A DNA stretch of 64,000 bases, taken from assembly GCF_030230605.1 (NCBI RefSeq), contig NZ_JASPDO010000003.1, positions 1 through 64,000 on the forward strand, read 5' to 3'. This stretch comes from Brevibacterium sp. UMB1308A. GTDB taxonomy: Bacteria > Actinomycetota > Actinomycetes > Actinomycetales > Brevibacteriaceae. Of this stretch, positions 1 to 7,788 are shown piece after piece. Made by a program: the position numbers and the translations under genes. The first letter of the stretch is position 1. Each line of letters begins with the position of its first letter. The notes beneath the pieces were generated by a model. That model worked only from the letters and a program-made list of their open reading frames with translations. It did not search any database and had not been told where the DNA came from.

Positions 1-488
1 ATCTGGGCCGCGGGCGACGTGACCGGGCACCCCGAGTTCGTCTACGTCGCCGCCCACCACGGCACCCTCGTCGCCGAGAACGCGTTCGCCGACGCCGACC
101 GGTCCGTCGACTACGCCCGCCTGCCGCGGGTGACGTTCACCGGGCCCGCGATCGGCGCGGTCGGGATGACCGAGAAGGACGTCCTCGCTGCGGGGATCCG
201 CTGCGACTGCCGCGTCCTGCCCCTGCACCACGTGCCCCGCGCCTTGGTGAACCGCGACACCCGAGGGTTCATCAAGATCGTCGTGAACGCCGAGACGTAC
301 GAGATCCTCGGCCTGACCGCCGTCGCCAAGGACGCCGGGGAGCTCGCCGCCGCAGGCGTCCACGTGCTCGGCAGGACCGTCGCCGAGGTCGCCAACGCCT
401 GGGCCCCTACCTGACCATGGCCGAGGGCATCCGGATCGCCGCGAAGGCCTTCACCACCGACCCGTCGCTGCTGTCGTGCTGCGCATGA
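1..488 (+). pseudogene. merA: Mercuric reductase, C-terminal part, frameshifted
   Basis: The reading frame enters from outside the window with an FAD-binding signature (IWAAGDV) followed by the pyridine-nucleotide disulfide oxidoreductase dimerisation domain, with MerA-like stretches (VAKDAGELAAAGV). MerA reduces Hg(II) to Hg(0) with NADPH in the cytoplasm. The open frame stops at 412-414. If one base is added to the C run at 404-407, the frame instead reads WAPYLTMAEGIRIAAKAF and ends in LLSCCA at 488. That is the normal MerA tail with the vicinal cysteine pair that takes up Hg(II). The gene therefore seems to have lost one base, unless this is a sequencing error. GC content is clearly above that of the core genes further right. 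The family call is firm; loss of function is inferred. Confidence 0.85.
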
Positions 489-528
489 ACGGCAACGCAG
501 GCAATCGGGGAGATCTCATCCTGAAGAG

Positions 529-705
529 ATGCAGACGATGAGCGCCGATCAGGACCGCGACGAAGGGCGCGCCGGTCCCGTCGTCGCTGCAGGGACCGGG
601 CTGCTCTTGCTGGCATGCTGCGCGCTTCCGTCGCTGCTCTGCTGCGGCCTGCCGTTCATCGCGGCGGGCGGAGCGGGAAGGAATCGTCGAAGCGCGCAAG
701 GATAG
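529..705 (+). CDS. Small Cys-pair membrane protein, mercury-transport-like, probably chimeric at its end
   Basis: This 58-residue frame starts at ATG 529 (a second ATG is at 538), 40 bp after the merA tail. Its central hydrophobic segment contains two cysteine pairs (LLACCALPSLLCCGLPF). Vicinal cysteines in the first membrane helix are the hallmark of small mercury importers such as MerT and MerF, and a place next to merA fits that role. Only one membrane segment is present. After AAGGAG the sequence turns basic and runs into bases that read better as part of the next gene in another frame, so the natural C-terminus has probably been replaced at a junction near 665-680. The family assignment is inference from the cysteine pattern and position only. 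Confidence 0.45.
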   Translation: MQTMSADQDRDEGRAGPVVAAGTGLLLLACCALPSLLCCGLPFIAAGGAGRNRRSAQG

Positions 706-1102
706 ATTGGAATCGACCACCCGCCGTTTGCTCGCGATGGATTCAGCCATCCGCGATGCAGCCAAACTGAGCAATCAGGTCTGGGTGACCAGCCCGATTC
801 GCGCACACCACATCACCGCACACGCGAACAGTATTCACGACATCATCAACGCGTTCGCGCAGCATGTGCGGATGAATGTGGAGGATGCGGAACGTCTCCA
901 GGTCCAGGGCCGGCGTCAATCTGTGATGTCGCGAGCGGGAGACACGGTCAATGCTGCGAATCGCGCCCGTCAGTCTGCGGTGGAACAGGCGCAGAAGGCC
1001 ACCGAGAAAATTCGCGACATGAACGAAGACCGGCTGCTTGCGAAGGCCGCTGAAATCGAAGCCCGACGGGAGAAGGAGGAGCAAAAAGCGTTACGAGGAT
1101 AA
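671..1102 (+). pseudogene. Headless fragment of an unrecognised charged helical protein
   Basis: An open frame in phase 2 has a coherent, strongly helical protein character from about base 671 (EREGIVEARKDRLE) to the stop at 1102. It is rich in Arg, Glu, Ala and Gln, and its tail (RREKEEQKALRG) looks like a coiled coil. A TTG lies at 707, but protein-like sequence continues upstream of it without a proper start or ribosome-binding site. The 5' part therefore seems to have been removed when the mercury segment was joined on. I do not recognise the family. Charged helical proteins of this type occur on plasmids and integrative elements, which would suit the surrounding mosaic, but nothing in the sequence proves a function. 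Confidence 0.4.
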
Positions 1103-1187
1103 TACTGAGGCTGGATCCCGGCCGTCGCGACGCGGTCTCCGCTTCCGCCGAGACGAGAAAGGGTTGTGGGCACCTAGGCTGGGCGGC

Positions 1188-1455
1188 ATGAACGACCTGA
1201 CCATAGCACCCGGCCCGGGGATCCCCGACGGTGCGGTCATCGCCGCCGCCGATCTCGCGGAGCGTTTCGCGAAATCGTCGGCTCCAGGCGGCCAGGGCGT
1301 CAACACGACGGACGGCAAAGTCCAGCTTTCCATCGATGTCGCCGAATACGCATCGCTTACCGACGCCCAGCGTCACCGTATCTCGCGCAACCTCGAGCAC
1401 CGCCTAGACGGCTCCGTCTTTACCGTGACTGCGTCGACTCAGCGGTCTGTGTTTC
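1188..1455 (+). pseudogene. arfB: Truncated ArfB-like peptidyl-tRNA hydrolase (GGQ domain)
   Basis: Starting at ATG 1188, the protein matches the release-factor-like domain of ArfB/YaeJ, including the catalytic loop SAPGGQGVN. ArfB rescues stalled ribosomes by hydrolysing the peptidyl-tRNA ester bond with this GGQ motif. The match holds to about residue 88 (TVTASTQRS) and then stops abruptly. The following residues (VFRSWSPRLHL and onward, to a stop at 1580) do not resemble the family, which continues with a basic C-terminal tail that inserts into the ribosomal mRNA channel. The 3' part is therefore missing and the frame reads into foreign sequence. The gene is very probably non-functional. 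The 1456-1583 stretch behind it has no recognisable gene. Confidence 0.75.
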
Positions 1456-1583
1456 GCTCCTGGTCCCCTCGCTTGCACCTGCGACACAGTCTCGTGCCCC
1501 CGGGCCGTAGCATTCGGGGGAGCACAATAGCCCCAGTCCTCATCACGTCCCGGGATCAAAGAGTTCATCGCAGAGGTTAAGCA

Positions 1584-2669
1584 CTACACGTTAAACCGGA
1601 ACTCGACCACGTCGCCGTCGGCCATAACGTAGTCCTTGCCTTCCATACGGACCTTGCCAGCGGCCTTCGCCTCGGCCATCGAACCCAGCTCATCCAGGTC
1701 CTCAAACGAGACGATCTCAGCCTTAATAAAGCCCTTCTGGAAGTCCGTGTGAATGACACCTGCCGCCTCGGGAGCGGTCCACCCCTTACGGATAGTCCAC
1801 GCACGAGCCTCCTTAGGGCCCGCCGTCAGGTAGGTCTGCAAGCCCAGCGTGTCGAAACCAACCCTGGCCAGCTTGTCCAAACCAGGCTCATCCTGGCCGG
1901 TGGATTCGAGCATTTCGGCGGCTTCTTCCGGATCAAGCTCAATGAGCTCAGCTTCGAACTTCGCGTCCAAGAAAATCGCCTCAGCTGGCGCTACGAGTTC
2001 GCGCATCTTCGACTGCATAGCTTCGTCGGCCAGCCCGTCCTCATCAGTGTTAAACACGTAGATGAACGGCTTGGCAGTCATGAGCTGCAGTTCCTTGAGC
2101 TGGTCGACATCGATACCAGCCTTCTCTGCCCCCTGGAACAGCGTGGTGCCACCTTCCAGCAGCTCCTTCGCCTGGTCCATTGCTGCCAGGACATCCGGCT
2201 CCACAGCCTTACGCTTCACCTCTTTTTCAATCCGAGGTCGTGCGTTCTCCAGAGTCTGCAAGTCCGCAAGGATAAGTTCGGTCGAAATCGTGTCCATGTC
2301 GCCAGCGGGGTCTTTCGAACCCTCTACGCGCGTCACATCGGGGTCGCTAAACGCACGGGTCACCTGGCAGATCGCGTCAGCCTCGCGGATGTTGGCCAGG
2401 AACTTGTTCCCCAGCCCTTCACCCTCAGACGCGCCCTTCACAATGCCAGCAATATCAACGAAGCTCACGGTTGCAGGCAGGATCTTCTCTGAGCCAAAGA
2501 TCTCAGCCAACCGGTTCAGTCGCGGGTCCGGGAGCGGAACCACACCCACGTTGGGGTCGATCGTCGCAAACGGGTAGTTCGCTGCGAGTACTTCAGCACG
2601 GGTCAAAGCGTTAAACATGGTCGACTTACCCACATTGGGGAGTCCCACAATTCCAATAGTTAAAGCCAC
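1584..2669 (-). CDS. ychF: Redox-regulated ATPase/GTPase YchF (Obg family)
   Basis: This is a 361-residue P-loop NTPase, close to the usual 363 of YchF. It begins ALTIGIVGLPNVGKST, with G1 at about residues 8-16. The middle contains a coiled-coil region, and the C-terminal TGS domain ends in YVMADGDVVEFRFNV, typical of the family. YchF binds the ribosome and preferentially hydrolyses ATP; it acts in stress and translation control. I chose GTG 2669 as the start because family members begin with MALTIG or similar; an in-frame extension to 2750 has no family support. It lies 28 bp downstream of jetD on the same strand, so it may be read through from the Wadjet operon. In M. tuberculosis the orthologue (Rv1112) sits near ispH. 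Confidence 0.95.
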   Translation of the reverse strand: MALTIGIVGLPNVGKSTMFNALTRAEVLAANYPFATIDPNVGVVPLPDPRLNRLAEIFGSEKILPATVSFVDIAGIVKGASEGEGLGNKFLANIREADAICQVTRAFSDPDVTRVEGSKDPAGDMDTISTELILADLQTLENARPRIEKEVKRKAVEPDVLAAMDQAKELLEGGTTLFQGAEKAGIDVDQLKELQLMTAKPFIYVFNTDEDGLADEAMQSKMRELVAPAEAIFLDAKFEAELIELDPEEAAEMLESTGQDEPGLDKLARVGFDTLGLQTYLTAGPKEARAWTIRKGWTAPEAAGVIHTDFQKGFIKAEIVSFEDLDELGSMAEAKAAGKVRMEGKDYVMADGDVVEFRFNV

Positions 2670-2697
2670 GGGATGTAAGTCTAGTCGGTTGCGAACG

Positions 2698-3861
2698 CTA
2701 GGTTCTACCGCACTGGTCCAGCGCCCTTGGTGCGATGGCCTCGAGTGCATTTTTCCACGGGATTCTCTCCTGCTCCAAACGCACGTTACCTTCCGCTCGC
2801 ACCCGCGCTAACGCCCGCTCCTCCGAACTAGTCAACCCCGCAACCGACCCAGTATGCGGCTTCGGCTCCTCTACCCACAGGTCGCGGTGAGCCACGAGCG
2901 TCTCAACGTCCATAAGTATCGAAACCGCGCCCGGCACCTGTTTTCTAAACTTTGCGAGAATAGCGAACCCATGACTATCCAGGTCACCCCAGTACACCAC
3001 GCGCGCATTGCGTAACCACGGAAGCCGCGCAAGCAGGTCCACAGAATAACCGCCACCATGAATCACAACAGCTCCGGCACACCTCGGCATCGACAGCACC
3101 GACTCCAAGTTCTCAAACACGAACACTGTCTCCGGCTCAATCTCCATGCACGCTAACTCGTCAACGGGAGCCGTGACATCGCATAACGCCTCACACGGCG
3201 CGAGCTGAGGGTCCAAAAACCTCACGTGCAAACGAGGCTCCGGTTCAAGAACTGAAACGGCATCTTCCCTGCCATACGCCTTCAACAAGGCCGTCACCGC
3301 GGTTTTGTGCGTAGAAAACCACTTCGAGTCAACACCGCGAATAGGTAACTGCCGAGGTCGCAGCTGCCCCACCGGGTTGTCCCCTAACCATGTGACGACT
3401 TCGAGGACCCGGCCGAAATCTTCGTCGTTTAAGCCCACGAGGCGCTGTCCGTTCGCACGTATGGCCCCGGCGACCGTAGCAGAATCCCCGCACACCTCTC
3501 GAATACACGTAGCACGGTCTTTCATCCGCCTAAAACGCGACGCAGGTTCCCCACCAACAAAACGTGCAACGACCTCGGCGTCCTTCAACACAAACCGCAC
3601 GGGCACACTTTGCCTACCTACCCGCGACCACGCCCGCTCTTCCCACGTCACAGCCCCCGCAAACTCAGGTTTATCACTCACGTGACGCCACTGAACGACC
3701 CAGTCAATGGCCGCCTGCTGATCGACAATTGCCTGTTTTTCCGTGGGCGGGTGGAGGGCAAACTTGATAGGCAAAAAACTGTCAGGCGAAGCAACCCACC
3801 CGGACATGTTCCGTTGAAGACGCTCCCGCAAAGTGGACCGCGCTTCCTCAACTCCGCGCAT
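2698..3861 (-). CDS. jetD: Wadjet component JetD, TOPRIM nuclease subunit
   Basis: This 387-residue protein is of the DUF3322/DUF2220 type. The C-terminal half is a TOPRIM-like domain with a candidate catalytic Glu in FVFENLESV (about residue 250) and the DxD pair in YWGDLDSHGFAIL (about residues 293-295), the layout seen in JetD and topoisomerase VI subunit A. In Wadjet, JetD is the nuclease that cuts circular DNA once the JetABC motor has extruded it. The start at ATG 3861 is supported by AGGGGA 7 bases upstream; a longer version from 3903 has no such signal. It overlaps the end of jetC by 14 bp, so translation is probably coupled. It is the last gene of the four-gene operon and all key acidic residues are present. 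Confidence 0.9.
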   Translation of the reverse strand: MRGVEEARSTLRERLQRNMSGWVASPDSFLPIKFALHPPTEKQAIVDQQAAIDWVVQWRHVSDKPEFAGAVTWEERAWSRVGRQSVPVRFVLKDAEVVARFVGGEPASRFRRMKDRATCIREVCGDSATVAGAIRANGQRLVGLNDEDFGRVLEVVTWLGDNPVGQLRPRQLPIRGVDSKWFSTHKTAVTALLKAYGREDAVSVLEPEPRLHVRFLDPQLAPCEALCDVTAPVDELACMEIEPETVFVFENLESVLSMPRCAGAVVIHGGGYSVDLLARLPWLRNARVVYWGDLDSHGFAILAKFRKQVPGAVSILMDVETLVAHRDLWVEEPKPHTGSVAGLTSSEERALARVRAEGNVRLEQERIPWKNALEAIAPRALDQCGRT

Positions 3862-6800
3862 CACTGTCCCCTGCCGTGTGGCCTGACCAATCGATATTGG
3901 CAACCGTACTCAACTGCCTCGTGGGGTTATCAATCTCAGTCACTGCTCCCACATACGGTTCGATCGTCTGTAAGAGCTTCTGCGGGGTTGCCAACACCAA
4001 ATGAAAACCAAACTCGACAAAAATATCCAGAGCCATCCGCGTGTACCTGGTATCTGCTTTGTCGAACGCTTCGTCCAAGATCACGGTGCCGTACAGGGGC
4101 ACATCGTCGTCACGCTGTGCGAGCTGGTACCGCAACGCGGCCGCCAAGCAGAACACAACCAACTTTTGCTGCTGGCCACCTGACATGGCTGCCCCAGAGT
4201 CGTACGTTGCTCTCACCGTGCCGTGTTCGTCGACCTCATCGGCCAGGAACTTCACATGCGTTCGCGTATCCAAACACTGATTCCGCCACGCCTTGTCAAC
4301 GTGCTCACCAGAGTCAAACCGCCGCATGATTTCTGCCAACACCGCGTACTTGCTTTCTGCGGTCTGCATATCTTGGTCATCCCAACTACCGTCCACGATC
4401 GTGCGGAGTTGCCCCATGAAGTCTTCAACAACAGCGCTCCGTTGGGTTTTCACGCGCAAGTGCAAAAATCGGGCCTCATCGAACGGTTTCCGCGCCAGGG
4501 CCGAATTAATGGGCACCACCCGGTCCCTGATTTCGTTGGGCGCGGACATGATTTCGTTCAGCAGCTCGCCCACCAAGTCCTGCGAACGCTCCTGCAACAA
4601 CTTCCTAAACCGAGTCTCATACGTAGGCAGCCCGTTCGTGAGGATTTCGTCCAGAATCCGCAAGAACCCGGCCCGGTCTTCCACCCCAGGCATCAAATCG
4701 CTGGCAACCGCTTCCCACCGTTCTTTAAATTCGGTCGTCAGTTGCGTCACTTGATGCGAAGCCCGGTCAGCAGCATCCCGCGCTGTGTCTTTTTCTTTCT
4801 GTAGCGCTGTGGACACACGTTGACCCACCTCGTGAATGTTGTCCAAGCGGATGGCCCGCTTTTCACGTCGCAGCCGCTCTTCTAACCGCGTAGCCGTGTC
4901 TTCTGGCACGTCTTCGAGTTCGCCTGCCGCAATCCGCGCTTTGATCTCACCGGCTTTCTCTTCGCACACTGCCAGGTCGCGTTCGGCCATGCGCACCTCG
5001 TGCCTCGTGTCCTCCGTGGCGCTCCTTGCGGCGTCGTAGGCCGCCTTCGCTTTCTGCTCTGCTTGCACTGCCCGGCTGAGAGTCGCGTCTCCCGAGGTGA
5101 GAGTCCGCAAACGCTGTTCAATCGAGTCGACTTTCTTCTGACTTGAAACAGTGTCGTATTCCGCCCATGACCCGTCAAGGATGCTTTCAAGGCGACCTCG
5201 CCGAATATTGCGTTCCTGTTCTTGCCGGGTTGCCGCGTCCACAACCTCTTGGGCTGCGTTGAATTCCTCCTGTGCTTCTTTCAAACGGTCTGCGAGCGCA
5301 GAGAGTTTACCTGCACGGTCGCCCAGCACCCAGTGGCTACGGTCGTTGATGCCCCGGCGGTCATCTTTTTCGTAGCGCGTAGCCGAGGTTTTCATCTGCC
5401 CGCGGATCGTAACTGCCCGCGAGTGGTCCCCCAGATCGTCGGGAGTTTCTACACACACGTAGTTGTAGCGCACGGAAAGCGCCCACGAAACCCACGCGCC
5501 TACTGCTGAGTCTGCTATTTCGATGCGGTTGATGAGCGAGTCGCGGTGAAGCACCGGCTGCGGTCGTTCAATGCCGTCAGCAACTTCTTCGTAGACGAGT
5601 CGGCCACGTATTTCGTTGTTATCTACCCACTCGCGCACCGCTGGGAGATACTGGCTCCGCACCAGCATCGTGAGCGCAAACGGACGTAGAACCCGCTCAA
5701 TCGCGCCCGTCCATTCTTTGAAGTGTGGTTTCACTTCAATGAGTTCCGCTGCGAACGGCATCGATTCGGCGGGAATCCCGATACGTGTTGCAATGGCTTG
5801 GCGCACACGTTGCAAGTTGTCTGGAACTGTTGAACCGGACTGCCGGAGCGTGCGTATCTGGGCCTCGATTTCACGAACGTCACGCCTCGCTTTCGCAAGC
5901 CGGTCATTGTCTTCGTAAGACGCGCCTACCGACTGCTCTTGAGACTTGGTTTCGGCAGCAATTTCCGTGTGGAGTTCAGCAAACTCGTCTGCGGTCTGTG
6001 GCATGCGCATGATCCCAACCGACTGCAGTTGCGCTTCGAACCGACGTCGCCGGTTTTCAGTTGCACTGTGATCGTTCCTGGCGCCGTCCAGTGTGGCCTG
6101 CAGGACTTCAACTTCTGCACCACCGCTTTGTCTAACAACCCGTGTAGCCGTGTCAAGTTCTGACTCCGCCCTACCTTCTTCCGCGCGATTCTCTTCGAGT
6201 TGCGCTCGTTTCTGCGCGAGCGTACGCCGTAAGTGCTGTTGCTGCTCGTTGAGCATCGCAAGTTCGCGCCGCTTTAAGAACGGGCTGAGTAAGTCGTTCA
6301 GAGTGTTGAGGTCAACATGTTTGGCCCAGCAGGTGTCGTACTCTTCCGAGGCGGTGCGCAGTTTGAGGAGAAGATCTCGCTGTTTCCGCAGTTCGACAAC
6401 GTGCGCGTGAGCGTCCCGCAGGTCACCAAATTGCTGAACGGCAGTGTCAGCGATTTCGAACGTGTCCGGCACAGGCAGCATGAAATCGCGGAACAGCCGG
6501 TCAAGGTTGTCGAGGCTTTTTGCTGATTGTGTCCTGTGGAGGAGTTGCAGGGCAGATTCGTTTTCGATCCCGAACGCACGGCGTAACCGGGCATAAAACT
6601 TCGTGTGTGTGCCATTGGACGTGACGATAGCGGCGGGATGATCGGCTTTGAGTTTTTTGGTCTCCAACCCACCCGCGGCGTACTTTTGCAGGTCAATCAG
6701 GTCAAGCTCAGTCTCCTCAAGGACGCAAATATCGCCGAGGTCGCGCGCACTGACGCTGGACCCTTTGAGGAAGAAAAGGCGGGCGAGGCTCAGGGTCTTG

Positions 6801-7171
6801 CCCTCACCGTCGTGAAAGCGCAACACGATTCCGCTCCACGTAGAACTGGGTCGCAAATATTTACTCACAACCCGGTCTTGGTCGTCATCCGTGACTCTGG
6901 TCCACGCACCTCGGACGTAGCTGACCAAACTGCGTTGATCGGAACGCGAGGTTGACCCCTGTGCTGCCAAGTTAAATCGCAACCACTTGTCCGGGGTGAG
7001 CACACACGCGATCGCATCCAACAGGGACGACTTACCCGACCCAGACGGGCCGGTGATCAGGTGACCTTTGCGCGCAATATTGACAATGGAGATCTGCTTG
7101 TCGAACGTTCCCCAATTGGCCAGCTGCACTTGAGCCAGGCGCCACTGTCTGGGTTCCGCGTGCTCACTCAC
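3848..7171 (-). CDS. jetC: Wadjet component JetC, SMC-like ATPase
   Basis: This 1107-residue protein has an SMC/MukB layout. The Walker A motif GPSGSGKS lies at residues 41-48. Two long charged coiled-coil arms surround a central hinge. The signature SGGQQQK is at about 997 and Walker B VILDEAFD at about 1030-1037. The sequence ends with the ATPase head motif LVLATPQKLLQTI. JetC dimers form the ATP-driven loop-extruding motor of Wadjet, working with the kleisin JetA and the small subunit JetB on DNA. The GTG start at 7171 overlaps the jetB stop in a GTGA arrangement. The length is normal for the family, and all ATPase motifs are intact, so the motor should be active. Confidence 0.93.
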   Translation of the reverse strand: MSEHAEPRQWRLAQVQLANWGTFDKQISIVNIARKGHLITGPSGSGKSSLLDAIACVLTPDKWLRFNLAAQGSTSRSDQRSLVSYVRGAWTRVTDDDQDRVVSKYLRPSSTWSGIVLRFHDGEGKTLSLARLFFLKGSSVSARDLGDICVLEETELDLIDLQKYAAGGLETKKLKADHPAAIVTSNGTHTKFYARLRRAFGIENESALQLLHRTQSAKSLDNLDRLFRDFMLPVPDTFEIADTAVQQFGDLRDAHAHVVELRKQRDLLLKLRTASEEYDTCWAKHVDLNTLNDLLSPFLKRRELAMLNEQQQHLRRTLAQKRAQLEENRAEEGRAESELDTATRVVRQSGGAEVEVLQATLDGARNDHSATENRRRRFEAQLQSVGIMRMPQTADEFAELHTEIAAETKSQEQSVGASYEDNDRLAKARRDVREIEAQIRTLRQSGSTVPDNLQRVRQAIATRIGIPAESMPFAAELIEVKPHFKEWTGAIERVLRPFALTMLVRSQYLPAVREWVDNNEIRGRLVYEEVADGIERPQPVLHRDSLINRIEIADSAVGAWVSWALSVRYNYVCVETPDDLGDHSRAVTIRGQMKTSATRYEKDDRRGINDRSHWVLGDRAGKLSALADRLKEAQEEFNAAQEVVDAATRQEQERNIRRGRLESILDGSWAEYDTVSSQKKVDSIEQRLRTLTSGDATLSRAVQAEQKAKAAYDAARSATEDTRHEVRMAERDLAVCEEKAGEIKARIAAGELEDVPEDTATRLEERLRREKRAIRLDNIHEVGQRVSTALQKEKDTARDAADRASHQVTQLTTEFKERWEAVASDLMPGVEDRAGFLRILDEILTNGLPTYETRFRKLLQERSQDLVGELLNEIMSAPNEIRDRVVPINSALARKPFDEARFLHLRVKTQRSAVVEDFMGQLRTIVDGSWDDQDMQTAESKYAVLAEIMRRFDSGEHVDKAWRNQCLDTRTHVKFLADEVDEHGTVRATYDSGAAMSGGQQQKLVVFCLAAALRYQLAQRDDDVPLYGTVILDEAFDKADTRYTRMALDIFVEFGFHLVLATPQKLLQTIEPYVGAVTEIDNPTRQLSTVANIDWSGHTAGDSDARS

Positions 7172-7788
7172 TGTGCCTCACCTTGCTTTTTTGACTTTTG
7201 ATTTTCACGAGCGATTCGTTCATACGTCTCAGTGAGTTCCTTCACCCGGTCCTCATCAACGAGGAAACGCACGATCGGTGAAATCTCATAGCGGTCCTCA
7301 CTCGCCTTGTGCAACACGCGCACAGTGTTGATCATCCGCCTCCACGAAGCGTTCAAGTTTCGCTGAAAGGTTGTTTCGTCACCTGTCCGGAACACTGAAA
7401 GCTGTTCGTAGATCTCACTCTGATCAACGATCACACGGCGAACACCTTGCGCGGCCAGCAACCGTTGGCGCAAAACTAAGAGCATGGCAGTGTCAAGAAA
7501 CTTGAGGTTTTCAGCTCGTAGTGCGACCGGAGCTTGGATCTCATTGGTCACAACCCGCCGGGTGAACGCAAACGAAGCACTGTGGTCTATGACAAGGTCC
7601 ACGAACACATCGTTCAAACGCGACCTAATCAAACCTTCATCTGCAACTAAAGCCGCCCACAACTGAGGTTTCTGTTCCCCTGAAACGTAGGGCCCCTTCA
7701 ACAGTTCGAGAAGCACCCGGCGAGTGTCGAACGCCAGCTGTCCTTCGTCACCATTCCACAGACCACCGTCTACCGTGTCTTCACTCAT
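7168..7788 (-). CDS. jetB: Wadjet component JetB (DUF4194)
   Basis: This 206-residue protein is of the DUF4194 family, the MukE-like small winged-helix subunit of Wadjet that binds the kleisin JetA. Family-like stretches are the RVLLELLKGPYVS segment near the N-terminus, the SEIYEQLSVFRTGDETTFQRN region, and RMINTVRVLHKASEDRYEISPIV near the end, followed by a charged tail. I chose ATG 7788 (MSEDTVDGG) because it overlaps the jetA stop codon as ATGA, a common coupling signal in this operon. The in-frame extension to 7860 would lie wholly inside jetA. The gene ends in a GTGA overlap with jetC. The context of four adjacent jet genes makes the identification secure. Confidence 0.9.
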   Translation of the reverse strand: MSEDTVDGGLWNGDEGQLAFDTRRVLLELLKGPYVSGEQKPQLWAALVADEGLIRSRLNDVFVDLVIDHSASFAFTRRVVTNEIQAPVALRAENLKFLDTAMLLVLRQRLLAAQGVRRVIVDQSEIYEQLSVFRTGDETTFQRNLNASWRRMINTVRVLHKASEDRYEISPIVRFLVDEDRVKELTETYERIARENQKSKKQGEAQ

